Below, one piece after another: positions 1-10,120 of a stretch of DNA of 64,000 nucleotides (position 1 is the stretch's first letter; each line of letters opens with the position of its first letter). The notes beneath the pieces were generated by a model that did no database searches, had not been told where the DNA came from, and saw only the letters and a program-made list of their open reading frames with translations. The DNA lies in assembly GCA_903642265.1 (NCBI GenBank), contig CAHJWN010000003.1, positions 1 through 64,000 on the forward strand, in the 5' to 3' direction. Position numbers and translations under genes: made by a program. Source of the DNA: Acidobacteriaceae bacterium. GTDB lineage: Bacteria > Acidobacteriota > Terriglobia > Terriglobales > Acidobacteriaceae.

Positions 1-45
1 GAGCGCAACAGCCTGCAGTATCGGTCCAGGTTTGCGGTCACAATC

Positions 46-77
46 TTGGGTCTACAGGTCTTTGGGTCTACAGGTCT
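46..77. repeat. 16-bp tandem duplication at the pdxH 3' end
   Basis: The unit TTGGGTCTACAGGTCT occurs twice in direct succession (46-61 and 62-77), and a partial third unit follows. The second copy reaches into the pdxH stop codon region. It looks like a local slippage repeat; no function is proposed. Confidence 0.6.
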
Positions 78-678
78 ACGGGTACAGCCTTGCCTTGGCC
101 CAGGCATTGCCCTCTTGCGTAAACACGATGCGGTCATGCAGCCGCGCATCCCCATCCTGCCAGAACTCAATCCGCTGCGGCATCACCCGGAACCCACGCC
201 AATACTCTGGCCTGGGGATCTCTGCGGGATACTTCGCCGCCAGTTCCGCAGCTTTCACCTCGAGCTCCGCCCGGCTGGCCAGCGGCCTGCTCTGCTGCGA
301 TGCGACTGCCCCGATCTGGCTCTTCCGTGATCGGCTATGAAAGTAGTCGTCAGAGTCTGCATCGGACACCGGCTCAACCCCACCTTCGACCCTTACCTGC
401 CGCCGCTGGCTCTTCCAGTGAAAGCATAGCGCTGCAAAAGGATTGGCCAGCAGCTCCTGCCCCTTCTGACTCTCAAAATTCGTATAGAACGTGAAGCCAT
501 GCTCATCGACATGCTTCAACAAGACCATCCGCGCTGAGGGCCTGCCATTCGCCGTCGCCGTCGCGAGCGACATCGCATTCGGATCATTCAACTCCACCTT
601 CGCAGCCAGATCGAGCCATGTCTGAAATAACGCAATTGGATCTTCCGCTTCTGCTGCATCGAATTTATTCATAGTCAT
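76..678 (-). CDS. pdxH: pyridoxamine 5'-phosphate oxidase
   Basis: FMN-dependent cytoplasmic enzyme that oxidises pyridoxamine or pyridoxine 5'-phosphate to pyridoxal 5'-phosphate. Family signatures are visible: the [13 protein letters not shown] strand with [13 protein letters not shown] (FMN/PLP site), [15 protein letters not shown], and the C-terminal dimerisation block [15 protein letters not shown]...RLHDR ending in RLYP. The frame is open to 771, but the residues before the ATG pair at 678/672 do not look like the family. Starting at 678 gives 200 aa, normal for PdxH; 672 is equally possible and no strong ribosome-binding site decides. It stands alone and points away from fabI. pdxT, from the other B6 pathway, lies about 8.4 kb away. 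Confidence 0.93.
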   Translation of the reverse strand: MTMNKFDAAEAEDPIALFQTWLDLAAKVELNDPNAMSLATATANGRPSARMVLLKHVDEHGFTFYTNFESQKGQELLANPFAALCFHWKSQRRQVRVEGGVEPVSDADSDDYFHSRSRKSQIGAVASQQSRPLASRAELEVKAAELAAKYPAEIPRPEYWRGFRVMPQRIEFWQDGDARLHDRIVFTQEGNAWAKARLYP

Positions 679-921
679 CAGCCTACCAACCACCCGGACA
701 GCACATCGCGTTCTTCCCACGGCCGCCGCATTGCACGCACAAACAGCCAGGAATCTATCGTGGCCATTCAACAGAACCTCAGCCCAATCCGAATGCCAAC
801 ATTCGCGGTCGCCTCACCACATCGCTGACGTGGGCAATCTCCGTGTAGCTGTCACCGCCCTTGTTCTTGCCATGGTCCTGTTTGAAGTGAGACCCCTCGA
901 CAGCCCACACCGCCTCGCCTC

Positions 922-1689
<768 letters not shown>

Positions 1690-1786
1690 TCTGCTGTCTT
1701 CCTCCATAGCTCCGCGCCAAATCCTGCCATAAACGCAACCGTAAGCATAGCAGTACCCCCGCGCCTTGGGTGTACGCCCTACGGGT

Positions 1787-1894
1787 GTCATTCCCGCAGC
1801 GTATCTGCTTTGTACTTTGTCATTCCCGCAGGAACTGCTTCTAACCCCCGCAAGATGTCCACGTCCTTTGTTTGTCATCCCGAAGGGAATCTGC
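1787..1894. repeat. cluster of short intergenic repeats (GTCATTCCCGCAG type)
   Basis: The gap between fabI and the EVE gene (1690-1992) holds three related units: GTCATTCCCGCAG at 1787-1799, the same 13-mer at 1819-1831, and GTCATCCCGAAGGGAATCTGC at 1874-1894. The third contains the small palindrome ATCCCGAAGGGAAT. Related units lie in other gaps of the window (about 35.35, 58.72, 58.78 and 61.91 kb). No coding potential is seen in this gap. Confidence 0.6.
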
Positions 1895-1992
1895 TTTTGC
1901 CCCTGCTCTATCGCTTTGGCAATAATCCCTGCCCCACACACGGCTTTAGCCCCCGCAGTTCGCTCTCCCGTACCCAACTTCAGGCCACCACA

Positions 1993-2385
1993 TCAACCCC
2001 TCGCCACCGGAGCCACCAACCAGTCATACTGCTCCTCCGTAATTGGCACCACCGAAAGCCGAAACTGCCGAAACATAATGGAATCCTTGAACACTCCCGC
2101 CGCCCGGATCTCCGCCAGTTCCCTCGCAACCTTGAACTTCTTTCCCGCCTTCACCCGCACCTTGGGCGCCTTCACATCGCTCGCATCCACCGACACCACC
2201 TTCGCCGTCCCCACTGCCGCCTTCCCAACATTCGAGTGATAGATCACCAGCTTCTCGCCCTTCTTCATCCCGCGCAGATACAGCAGCGCCTGGTTATTCG
2301 TAATGCCGTCCCACGTCGTCTCTCCATCCCGCTCCAGGTCCTCGAAGGAATACTTGTTCGGCTCAGTCTTCAGCAAAAAAGGCAC
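1993..2385 (-). CDS. EVE domain-containing protein
   Basis: Protein of 130 aa that is essentially a single EVE (former DUF55) domain, a PUA-like fold related to YTH domains and thought to read modified bases. Typical features are the N-terminal FLLKTEPNKYSFEDL, the WDGITNNQALLYLRGMKKGE block, VIYHSNVGKAAVGTAKVVS and the C-terminal FRLSVVPITEEQYDWL. Family members often sit beside restriction or defence genes; here the neighbours are fabI and cinA, so there is no defence context. The start at 2385 matches the usual MxFLLKTEP N-terminus. The ligand is unknown. Confidence 0.88.
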   Translation of the reverse strand: MPFLLKTEPNKYSFEDLERDGETTWDGITNNQALLYLRGMKKGEKLVIYHSNVGKAAVGTAKVVSVDASDVKAPKVRVKAGKKFKVARELAEIRAAGVFKDSIMFRQFRLSVVPITEEQYDWLVAPVARG

Positions 2386-2513
2386 TTGATCTTTCTCCTT
2401 GGCGACAAACTCTTTCCTCTGGATTGTAGCGACGCCCCAGCATTCTCACCCTGCTGCAACAAAACCGCTGACCGGCGCACCGCACAAGCCAGAAACCGTG
2501 TCTCATAGAGATC

Positions 2514-3776
2514 ATGATCGCTGAAATCATCGCCGCCGGCTCCGAGATGCTTACGCCCCACCGGCAGGACACTAACTCCCTCTTTCTCACCTCTGAACTC
2601 AACAGCCTCGGCGTCACCGTGGCGTTCAAAACCATCGTCGGCGACAACCTCGACCACCTCACCGGCGCGGCGAGCGTTGCCCTCTCTCGCGCCGACATCG
2701 TTATCTTCTCCGGCGGCCTCGGCCCCACTGAAGACGACCTCACCCGTGAAGCCGCAGCTTCCGCTCTCGGCCTCCCACTCATCCGCCAACCGGAGCTCCT
2801 CACGCAGCTTGCCGAGCGGTTCGCCAAACGCAGCTTCGTCATGACGCCTAATAACGCCAAGCAGGCTGACATCCTTGAAGGCGCAGAGATCCTGCCCAAC
2901 GTAAACGGCAGCGCCGTCGGCCAGTTTCTCGCCACCACCAGGCCCGGCGAACCCGGCACTCGCCGCATTGTTATTCTCCTTCCCGGCCCGCCCCGCGAGC
3001 TCAAGCCGCTCTTCACCGACGAGTGCCGCCCTCGTCTCGCGAACATCCTGCCGCCCAGCTACATCGCCAAGCGCGTCCTCCGCATGGCCTTGCTGCCCGA
3101 GTCACAGGTGGATTCCCGTACCGCTCCCATCTACAAGCAATATCCCGATGTTGAGACCACCATCCTCGCCCACGCCGGAGAAATCCAGCTCCACTTTCAG
3201 GCTGCAGCCGCCACCCTTGCCGAAGCCCAGGCCCGCGTCAACGAACTCGCCGGAAAGATTGAACACGAGATGGACGAAGCTGTCTTCTCCGCCCAGGGCG
3301 AGTCCCTTGAAGAGGTCGTCCTGCTCATGCTCGGCCTCCGCCATCTCACTCTCGCCACGGCCGAGTCCTGCACCGGCGGACTTCTCGCCCAGCGGCTTAC
3401 CGCAATCCCCGGCAGTTCGCGCTACTTCCTCGGCGGCGCAGTGGTCTACTCCGACGCCCTCAAAACCACCTTTGCGGATGTCCCCGCAGAACTCATCAGC
3501 ACCCAGGGCCCGGTCAGCGAGCCAGTAGCCCGCTCCCTCGCCGAAGGCATTCGCGCCCGTACCAAGGCATCGATCGGCGTCGCCATTACGGGCATTGCAG
3601 GCCCAACGCCCGGCGCCGGTCCCGATGCCGCAAAGCCGATCGGCCTCATCTATATCGGGCTCGCCGATGATCGCGGCACCCAGGTAACGGAACTGAACCT
3701 CATGGGCGATCGCGACCGCATCCGCTGGTGGGCCAGCCAGCACGCCCTCGAACTCATCCGAAAATCCCTCATATAG
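2514..3776 (+). CDS. cinA: CinA family protein (competence/damage-inducible; NMN deamidase-related)
   Basis: Protein of 420 aa with both CinA domains. The N-terminal MoaB/MogA-like (MoCF) domain covers about residues 1-170 and shows AAGSEML and FSGGLGPTEDD. The C-terminal PncC-like amidohydrolase begins around residue 255, with the family motif TAESCTGG near residues 281-288 and AITGIAGPTPGAGPD farther on. The C-terminal domain in this family deamidates nicotinamide mononucleotide in the pyridine nucleotide salvage cycle; the N-terminal domain can act as a pyrophosphatase in some members. A role in competence is not implied. The ATG at 2514 is the first in frame and matches the family; its ribosome-binding site is weak. 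Confidence 0.93.
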   Translation: MIAEIIAAGSEMLTPHRQDTNSLFLTSELNSLGVTVAFKTIVGDNLDHLTGAASVALSRADIVIFSGGLGPTEDDLTREAAASALGLPLIRQPELLTQLAERFAKRSFVMTPNNAKQADILEGAEILPNVNGSAVGQFLATTRPGEPGTRRIVILLPGPPRELKPLFTDECRPRLANILPPSYIAKRVLRMALLPESQVDSRTAPIYKQYPDVETTILAHAGEIQLHFQAAAATLAEAQARVNELAGKIEHEMDEAVFSAQGESLEEVVLLMLGLRHLTLATAESCTGGLLAQRLTAIPGSSRYFLGGAVVYSDALKTTFADVPAELISTQGPVSEPVARSLAEGIRARTKASIGVAITGIAGPTPGAGPDAAKPIGLIYIGLADDRGTQVTELNLMGDRDRIRWWASQHALELIRKSLI

Positions 3777-4074
3777 TCGAGTTCTCCACCTCTTTGGGTG
3801 ATTATCTTCGCGCTGCCTTGTCGCGCTGAGGTGGGATCGAGCAAAGCTTGATCGTCTTCCACCCTCCGCTCATCCCCATGCCCCCGACAACCTTCCCGAT
3901 CTCACCCCACTCTTCGTGACTTACATCAATCCCAAAGTCCCGCAGTCAAGATTTAAGTCCCCTGAATGAAAGAGTTTGAACATTAAACGGGGGGATGGGA
4001 AGGGGTAACCTACTCGTCCGAAATAGTACCGGCTTGCCCAACCTGCCTCCAAGCTGGTAACAAAGACGAGGCAA
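3777..4074. other. intergenic region downstream of cinA
   Basis: About 300 bases without a convincing gene. It holds CCACCTC near 3785 paired with GAGGTGG about 40 bases later, with an inner GCGC...GCGC, which could fold as an imperfect terminator of cinA. A second small hairpin, GATCGAGC-AAA-GCTTGATC, follows. The last 60 bases carry the plsY leader; its promoter was not identified. Confidence 0.4.
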
Positions 4075-4686
4075 ATGAATCCCTGGCTCATCTCTATTCC
4101 GCTCGCCTATCTCCTCGGCTCGGTCCCTTTCGGCTACCTGCTCGTAAGAGTCTTCCGCCATCAGGACATTCGCTCCACTGGGAGCGGCAACATAGGCGCA
4201 ACGAACGTCCTGCGTTCCGGCGCAAAAGGCCTCGGCATCGCTACCTTGCTCCTCGATCTGGGCAAAGCCTTTGCCGCCGTCGAGATCGCCAAGCGCCTCG
4301 CACCCGGAGACTTCGACCTCGCCACCGCCACCGCCGTCGCAGCCGTCGTTGGCCACTGCTACCCCGTGTGGCTCCGTTTCAAGGGCGGTAAAGGCGTCGC
4401 CAGCGCCCTCGGCGTCTTCCTCGCCCTTACCTGGCCCAGTGCCGTATGCATCCTTGCCGTCTTTATCTGTATCGTCGCGCTTACGCGCTTCGTTTCGCTG
4501 GCATCTATTATTGCTGCAGCAGCTTTACCGTTCTTCGCACTGTACTTCGTGTCTCAGCGTTCACCCATAGCCATCGCAGGATTCGTTTTCATTACCGTGC
4601 TCATCATCGCCAAGCACCACCAGAACATTCGCCGTCTGCTCTCCGGTACGGAGAATCGTTTTGGTGCCCGCAAGGTGACCGCTTGA
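4075..4686 (+). CDS. plsY: glycerol-3-phosphate acyltransferase PlsY
   Basis: Integral membrane acyltransferase that uses acyl-phosphate to acylate position 1 of glycerol-3-phosphate, the first step of phospholipid synthesis. At 203 aa it has the normal PlsY length and several hydrophobic segments (from residue 5, then about 80-100, 120-145 and 150-180). The three signature loops are present: LLGSVPFGYLL, GSGNIGATNVLR (phosphate binding) and RFKGGKGVASALG. Its TGA stop overlaps the start of gpsA, which makes the glycerol-3-phosphate substrate, so the two are almost certainly one transcript and translationally coupled. Confidence 0.95.
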   Translation: MNPWLISIPLAYLLGSVPFGYLLVRVFRHQDIRSTGSGNIGATNVLRSGAKGLGIATLLLDLGKAFAAVEIAKRLAPGDFDLATATAVAAVVGHCYPVWLRFKGGKGVASALGVFLALTWPSAVCILAVFICIVALTRFVSLASIIAAAALPFFALYFVSQRSPIAIAGFVFITVLIIAKHHQNIRRLLSGTENRFGARKVTA

Positions 4687-5675
4687 GCCGCATAGCCATA
4701 CTTGGAGCAGGCGCGTGGGGCACCGCGCTTACAATCTCGCTCGCCCGGCGCGGCGGCCACGAACTCGTCCTGTGGTCCCACAACGCCGCTCTTGCAGATG
4801 TCATGACCGAGACTGGCCGCAACGCCACCTACCTGCCTAACTCCATCGTTCCCGCCCTGGTCCACATCACCTCGGACCTTCCCGGAGCCATCTTCGAGGC
4901 GGACGTTATCCTCTGCGTCATCCCGTCGCAGCACCTGCGCAGCATCGTTGGCACCATCGCTCCGCTGCTTACCCGCAATCAGATCATCATCAGTGCCAGC
5001 AAGGGCATCGAGGAGGGCAGCTTCCTCCGCATGTCGCAGGTCATTGCCTCGGTGACGAGTAATCCTGTAGGCGTCCTCAGCGGCCCGTCCTTCGCCCAGG
5101 AAGTCGCAAACGGCCACCCGACCGCAATCGTCGCCGCCGCAACGGACGGTGTACTCGCTCAACTTATTCAGACTGAGTTCACCAGCCCCTCGCTCCGCGT
5201 CTACACCAATGACGACTGCGCTGGTGTCGAACTCGGCGGGGCCCTCAAGAACGTCATTGCCCTTGCAGCGGGCGTCGTCCAGGGCCTTGAGCTCGGCTCA
5301 AACTCCGCCGCAGCCCTCATCACTCGAGGCATCGCGGAGATAACCCGTCTTTCCGTAGCCTGCGGTGGCCGCCGCCAAACCCTGGCCGGCCTCTCCGGTG
5401 TCGGCGACCTTGTCCTCACCTGTACCGGCGCACTCTCCCGCAACCGCGCCGTCGGCATTGAACTCGGCAAAGGTCGCAAGCTGCCCGAAGTATTGTTGAG
5501 CCTGAATGGTAAAGTCGCCGAGGGCGTCCGTAGTACTACCGCCGCCCTTGGCCTCGCAGCCCGCTATGGCGTGGAGATGCCAATCACCGAACAGATGGAG
5601 GCGGTTCTGTATCGCGACAAAGAGCCCAAAGAAGCAATCCGCGAACTGATGACTCGCCCCGGCAAAGACGAGTAA
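4683..5675 (+). CDS. gpsA: NAD(P)H-dependent glycerol-3-phosphate dehydrogenase
   Basis: Reduces dihydroxyacetone phosphate to sn-glycerol-3-phosphate, the substrate of PlsY encoded just upstream. The start is TTG at 4683, overlapping the plsY stop (TTGA). It gives 330 aa, the family norm, and places the Rossmann motif ILGAGAWGTAL at the N-terminus; the longer open frame from 4446 would only read plsY out of frame. Other signatures are SASKGIEEG, GPSFAQEVANG, the catalytic Lys in GGALKNVIALAAG and GVGDLVLTC. The overlap implies translational coupling. Confidence 0.95.
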   Translation: MSRIAILGAGAWGTALTISLARRGGHELVLWSHNAALADVMTETGRNATYLPNSIVPALVHITSDLPGAIFEADVILCVIPSQHLRSIVGTIAPLLTRNQIIISASKGIEEGSFLRMSQVIASVTSNPVGVLSGPSFAQEVANGHPTAIVAAATDGVLAQLIQTEFTSPSLRVYTNDDCAGVELGGALKNVIALAAGVVQGLELGSNSAAALITRGIAEITRLSVACGGRRQTLAGLSGVGDLVLTCTGALSRNRAVGIELGKGRKLPEVLLSLNGKVAEGVRSTTAALGLAARYGVEMPITEQMEAVLYRDKEPKEAIRELMTRPGKDE

Positions 5676-5968
5676 AACATCTCCCTGGATACCTGGAACT
5701 GCCGCAACCACCCTCCCTTAAACTCATTCGGCTTCTTCGAAGGATTTCAGTCAACGGAGCAGCAATCTCCGTGCCCGGCAATGCATCTGCAAACCGGCAT
5801 GCGATGGTTGAGGCACACTCCGCTCCCTCAATTCAGCTTCCACACCCGTTCGATCAGGTTTGTAGATGGTTTCCAGGTATTCGCTCGACGGAACCAGAGC
5901 CGCAGTCGCCATCCGCAGACCTCCAGCCCGATACAAGTCCACTCTATCCGCTAAACTATAAGCCAGCC

Positions 5969-6958
5969 ATGGCCTTCTCCCTTTTTGGTACTCGCCCCGC
6001 CAAACCCGATCCAGAAGCACAAGAAACACCAGCGCCCGAGCCGAAACGCGGCTTTTTCGACCGTATGAAGCAGGCGGTCACCCGCACCCGCGACACCTTC
6101 TCTGAATCCATCAGCTCCGTCATCGCCCTTACCCGAGAGATTGACTTTGCCTCGCTCGACAAGCTCGAAGCCGTCTTGCTTTCTTCAGACATTGGATCGG
6201 CGACCACCTCCGAAATCATCGAGAACCTCCGCCAGCGCGCCCTCCGCCAGGGTATCGACGGCGGAGCCGAACTCCGACGCCTCCTCAAGCTCGAACTCAA
6301 AGCCGTTCTTGATCGCGTAGCTGTTCCTTACAGCCCTCCCATAACTGCGCCCGAAGTCGTCATGATGGTCGGCGTAAACGGTACCGGGAAGACCACCACC
6401 TCGGGCAAGCTCGCCGCTCTCTTCAGCGGCCAGGGTAAGACCGTCATACTCTGCGCAGCCGATACCTTCCGCGCTGCCGCCATCGAGCAGCTCGAAGTTT
6501 GGGCAGAGCGCTCGAACGTCCCACTCATCAAAACCAGGCAGGGTGGCGATCCCTCAGCCGCTCTCTACGACGCCTGCACCGCCGCCAAAGCTCGAGGCAC
6601 CCAGGTCCTCATTGTCGACACCGCCGGCCGCCTTCACACCAAGACCGACCTGATGAAGGAGCTCGACAAGATGCGCCGAACAGCAGAAAAGCTCGTTCCC
6701 GGCGCCCCTCACCAGACCCTCCTCGTGATGGACGCGACTACGGGCCAGAATGGCCTTCAGCAAGCTCGCCTCTTCACTGAGGCGGCCCGCGTCACCGGCA
6801 TCGTCCTCACCAAACTCGACGGCACTGCCAAGGGCGGCATCGTCCTTGCCATTGCGGCCGAGCTGAAGCTACCCGTTGTCTACGCCGGCATTGGCGAGAA
6901 GATGGAAGATATTCTTCCCTTCGACAGTGATAGTTTTGTAGATTCACTTCTCGAATAA
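5969..6958 (+). CDS. ftsY: signal recognition particle receptor FtsY
   Basis: SRP-receptor GTPase that docks ribosome-SRP complexes at the membrane. With the ATG at 5969 it is 329 aa. A very short charged N-terminal region replaces the long acidic A domain of E. coli, then come the helical N domain (about 25-110) and the G domain. The P-loop GVNGTGKT is at residues 135-142; [17 protein letters not shown] and [10 protein letters not shown] are the further GTPase motifs. The open frame continues upstream to 5771, but that part does not look like FtsY. ribD follows 39 bases later on the same strand. Confidence 0.94.
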   Translation: MAFSLFGTRPAKPDPEAQETPAPEPKRGFFDRMKQAVTRTRDTFSESISSVIALTREIDFASLDKLEAVLLSSDIGSATTSEIIENLRQRALRQGIDGGAELRRLLKLELKAVLDRVAVPYSPPITAPEVVMMVGVNGTGKTTTSGKLAALFSGQGKTVILCAADTFRAAAIEQLEVWAERSNVPLIKTRQGGDPSAALYDACTAAKARGTQVLIVDTAGRLHTKTDLMKELDKMRRTAEKLVPGAPHQTLLVMDATTGQNGLQQARLFTEAARVTGIVLTKLDGTAKGGIVLAIAAELKLPVVYAGIGEKMEDILPFDSDSFVDSLLE

Positions 6959-6997
6959 GCAGGTGCGGCATACCTGCATCCCTGGAGCAGGATCAAA

Positions 6998-8152
6998 ATG
7001 GCCTCCAACGTCGACATACGCTTCATGCAGCGTGCACTTGAGCTCGCCGCCACCACCACCGCCCTTGCCTCTCCCAATCCCCAGGTAGGCTGCGTTCTGG
7101 TCTGCGATGGTAAAACGATCGCTGAAGGCACCCATGTCTACGCCGATCGCGACCATGCCGAGATTGTCGCCCTGAAGCAAGCCCGGTCGCTTGGTCATCC
7201 TGCTGCAGGTGCAACCGCCTACGTCACGCTCGAACCCTGCAGTCATCAAGGCCGCACCGGCCCTTGCGCCGACGCCCTCGTTGCCGCTGGCATTGCCCGC
7301 TGCGTCATTGCTACCGAAGACCCCAACCCCCTCGTCAGCGGTAAAGGCATCGCCAGGCTCCGCGACGCCGGCATCGAAGTCACCCTCGGCATCCTCGAAC
7401 AGCAGGCTCGCGATCTCAACGAAGCCTTCGCGCACTTCATCCAGACCCGGCTTCCACTCGTCACCCTCAAAGCCGCGCTCTCAGTTGATGGCAAACTGGC
7501 TCCTCCACCCAGCACGCGCACGCGCAATCAACCCCACTGGCTTACCGGCCCCGAAGCCCGCGCCGAAGTCCAACGCATGCGCCACGCATCGGACGCCATC
7601 CTCACCGGCATCGGTACCGTCCTCGCCGACGACCCTGCCCTTACCGACCGCACCGGTCTCGCTCGCCGCCGCCCTCTCCTGCGCGTCATCCTCGACACCA
7701 ACCTTCGCATCCCGCTCGACTCGCAGCTCGTGATGACCGCCAGCACCGACGGCGTCCCCAATCAGGACCTGCTCATCCTCTGCAACTCCAATGCTGACGC
7801 TGAAAAGATCGCTGCGCTCGAAGACTGCGGCGTCGAAGTCGACCCAACTCTCGAAGTGGACGGCCACCTAAGTCTCCCTGCAGTCCTGACAGAGATCGCC
7901 GACCGCGCCATCCTCTCCTTACTCCTTGAATGCGGCTCCCACCTCAACGGCAGCTTTCTTAAGCAGCGCCTCGTCGACAAGGCCGTCTTCTTTTACTCCG
8001 AAACCGAACTTGGCGAGACTGCGATCCCATTTGCGACCGGTATTCCGTCGCCTTTCCTCTTCGAACAGAACCTTCGCCGCACCACCCGCAGCACCTTCGG
8101 TTCAGACTCCTGCCTGACCGGCTACCTCACCGACCCCTGGCCTACCCTCTAA
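6998..8152 (+). CDS. ribD: bifunctional riboflavin deaminase/reductase RibD
   Basis: Catalyses two consecutive riboflavin steps: deamination of the pyrimidine intermediate and reduction of its ribosyl chain. The N-terminal cytidine-deaminase-like domain carries the zinc ligands and catalytic Glu in H53-A-E55 and the Cys pair C81/C90 (PCSHQGRTGPC). The C-terminal NADPH-dependent reductase begins near residue 150 (LPLVTLKAALSVDGKLA) and includes the segment ASDAILTGIGTVLADDP. At 384 aa it has the normal length. GGAGCAGGA precedes the ATG at 6998. ribE follows 83 bases later. No FMN riboswitch was recognised upstream. Confidence 0.95.
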   Translation: MASNVDIRFMQRALELAATTTALASPNPQVGCVLVCDGKTIAEGTHVYADRDHAEIVALKQARSLGHPAAGATAYVTLEPCSHQGRTGPCADALVAAGIARCVIATEDPNPLVSGKGIARLRDAGIEVTLGILEQQARDLNEAFAHFIQTRLPLVTLKAALSVDGKLAPPPSTRTRNQPHWLTGPEARAEVQRMRHASDAILTGIGTVLADDPALTDRTGLARRRPLLRVILDTNLRIPLDSQLVMTASTDGVPNQDLLILCNSNADAEKIAALEDCGVEVDPTLEVDGHLSLPAVLTEIADRAILSLLLECGSHLNGSFLKQRLVDKAVFFYSETELGETAIPFATGIPSPFLFEQNLRRTTRSTFGSDSCLTGYLTDPWPTL

Positions 8153-8235
8153 CTCACAAGCTCATCCCCGTCCTGGTAGTCGGCAGGCATGCCTTCTTCC
8201 TTCTCCCTGGTCTCCGATCCCTGTACCCTGTCCTT

Positions 8236-8898
8236 ATGTTCACTGGTCTCGTCGAATCCACCGGCAGCATAGTCGCGCTCACACCGTCAGCCGGAGCAAC
8301 GCGCATCACCATTGCCGCTCCCACTCTCGCCAACCGGCTAAATACCGGAGACAGCATCGCCGTTAACGGCGTCTGCCTAACCGCGCTTGACATCGAAACC
8401 AGCGCGTTCCCCCCGCGCTTCTCCGCTGATCTCGCCGCCGAGACGATCGCCCGCACCACACTTTCAAACCTCGCAACCGGCAGCATCGTCAACCTTGAAC
8501 TTCCCACCCCCGCCGGATCCCCCCTTGGAGGACACGTCGTCCAGGGACACGTCGATGGCACCGCCAACCTCATCGCTCTCGACGAAATCACCCCAGGCGC
8601 TCCCGACACGGATTGGCGCCTCCGCATGCGCATCCCCGAGGCTCTTACCCGCTACGTCGTTCCCCAGGGCTCCATCACCATCGAAGGCATCAGCCTCACG
8701 GTAGCCGCGCTCTCTGGCCAGGACGTCGAGATTGCCATCATCCCCCACACCTACGCTTCCACCAGCCTCCACACCCTCTTGCCCGGCAGCCCCCTCAACA
8801 TCGAAGTCGACGTTCTCGCCAAGTACGCCGAACGCCAGCTACAAACCCCCACCAAGCATCTCCTCACCGAGCAGTACCTCCTTGCCAACGGCTACTAG
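8236..8898 (+). CDS. ribE: riboflavin synthase alpha chain
   Basis: Dismutates two 6,7-dimethyl-8-ribityllumazine molecules to riboflavin. It starts with the hallmark MFTGLVESTGSI and shows the internal duplication of the family: each half is a lumazine-binding barrel, the first with GDSIAVNGVCLTA, the second with GGHVVQGHVDGTA and GSITIEGISLTV. It is 220 aa, slightly longer than usual at the C-terminus. Lumazine synthase (ribH) and ribBA are not in the window, so the riboflavin genes are only partly clustered. Confidence 0.95.
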   Translation: MFTGLVESTGSIVALTPSAGATRITIAAPTLANRLNTGDSIAVNGVCLTALDIETSAFPPRFSADLAAETIARTTLSNLATGSIVNLELPTPAGSPLGGHVVQGHVDGTANLIALDEITPGAPDTDWRLRMRIPEALTRYVVPQGSITIEGISLTVAALSGQDVEIAIIPHTYASTSLHTLLPGSPLNIEVDVLAKYAERQLQTPTKHLLTEQYLLANGY

Positions 8899-8970
8899 CT
8901 TCAACCCACAGCAGTTCGAGGTTAGATCCTCCCTGCCATCATTCGGCGCTGCAGAAATCTCCCCGACCTG

Positions 8971-9005
8971 CCGTCATTTTGAGCGCAGCGAAGAACCCCC
9001 GCATT
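8971..9005 (+). repeat. intergenic repeat, GAGCGCAGCGAAG type
   Basis: CCGTCATTTTGAGCGCAGCG followed by AAGAACCCCCGCATT. Close relatives lie at 14551-14585, 17467-17499 and (diverged) 23089-23118, and a copy on the opposite strand at 57655-57682. All are between genes. Confidence 0.65.
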
Positions 9006-9063
9006 CGCGCTTTCGACCGTGCCCCCCACCAAAGAGCTGAGCCGCACTCTCTATAATCACCCC

Positions 9064-9660
9064 ATGCCGCCCGCACCTCTCACCATCGGCGTCCTTGCCC
9101 TGCAGGGAGCCTACGACGCCCACGCCAGCGTCCTTACCACCCTTGGAGTCACGCCGCTTCTCGTCCGCACGCCTGATGCCCTTGCCCAAGTCGACGCTCT
9201 CATTATTCCCGGCGGGGAGTCCACAACCATCCTCAAGTTTCTCGAACGCGATCACTTCTTTGACGCCCTCTCCGACTTCGTCCATACCAAGCCAACCTTC
9301 GGGACCTGCGCCGGCGCTATCCTTCTTGCGAAGCAAGTTGCCAATTCGACGCAACGCTCGCTCGACGCCCTGGACATCACCGTCGAGCGCAATGCCTACG
9401 GCCGACAGAATGACTCCACCATCCTCAGCGAAGGCACGTCCCTCCCCGGCGGTCCGCTCGAGATGGTCTTCATCCGGGCCCCGCGCATCGCTCGCCTCGG
9501 CCCAGGTATAGATACCCTCGCTAGCCGCAACGGCGATCCCGTCCTAATCCGCGCCGGCCATCTCCTCGCGGCCACCTTTCACCCCGAACTTTCGAACGAT
9601 ACCCGTATTCACCAACTCTTCCTGGACATGGTGAACGCTTCCAAAATCAGCGGACAGTAG
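9064..9660 (+). CDS. pdxT: pyridoxal 5'-phosphate synthase glutaminase subunit PdxT
   Basis: Class I glutamine amidotransferase that supplies ammonia to PdxS, which builds PLP from pentose and triose phosphates. IGVLALQGAYDAHASVL at the N-terminus, PGGESTTI (oxyanion region) and the nucleophile C82 in FGTCAGAILLA are diagnostic; the His/Glu pair is in ATFHPELSNDTRIH. The ATG at 9064 gives 198 aa, the usual size; the open frame from 9019 adds residues not seen in the family. No pdxS is in the window, which is unusual because the two are often adjacent. Confidence 0.93.
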   Translation: MPPAPLTIGVLALQGAYDAHASVLTTLGVTPLLVRTPDALAQVDALIIPGGESTTILKFLERDHFFDALSDFVHTKPTFGTCAGAILLAKQVANSTQRSLDALDITVERNAYGRQNDSTILSEGTSLPGGPLEMVFIRAPRIARLGPGIDTLASRNGDPVLIRAGHLLAATFHPELSNDTRIHQLFLDMVNASKISGQ

Positions 9661-9878
9661 CAGCCAGCGAAACATCTACAGCGAAGACGGGTTTGCTTTT
9701 TCAGTGAGCGAACGTCGCCTCGCAGCTTGATGCGCATTCGCATACAACTTGCGTTGCAGTTACCTCCCTTCGCTCTTCTATTGCGGCCAGACAGTCGATA
9801 AGCTAACCGTGAAACGCTGCTTTTCCTTCGATCAAGCGTCCACGGCTGGCAATCATCCCGACCAAAGGAAGCACCTCA

Positions 9879-10118
9879 ATGAAGAGCAAGGTGATAGATG
9901 TTTCGACCATAGAGTTTGTTGATTCACCCGAACAGGCACTCGACCATTCCGAAGCAGTACTCGACCGAACTACGCAACCCGCACCTCCGTCTAACACGCA
10001 TCACGAGGACGCCCCAATTCGGCCATTCGTCTATCGGGCCCCTCTCGGTGAAATTTCACGATCCGTACCATCGCACCCACGACGGCGCGACAGCGACATC
10101 CACTCCAGGGGTAAGTAA
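9879..10118 (+). CDS. small hypothetical protein (79 aa)
   Basis: Possible small gene of 79 aa, not recognised. In its favour: AAAGGAAG nine bases before the ATG, and a stop codon two bases before the ATG of the next gene, an arrangement typical of coupled translation. The product is hydrophilic, with an acidic N-terminal half and an Arg/Ser/His-rich tail, without membrane segment or known motif. Against it: low complexity toward the C-terminus and no family match that I can recall. It could be a leader peptide for the DUF4440 gene or a chance frame. Confidence 0.4.
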   Translation: MKSKVIDVSTIEFVDSPEQALDHSEAVLDRTTQPAPPSNTHHEDAPIRPFVYRAPLGEISRSVPSHPRRRDSDIHSRGK

Positions 10119-10120
10119 CA

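Noticed and set aside
6930-8235. FMN riboswitch before ribD or ribE
   Set aside because: The conserved FMN-element sequence (AGGGGCGGGG-type core) is not seen in either leader.
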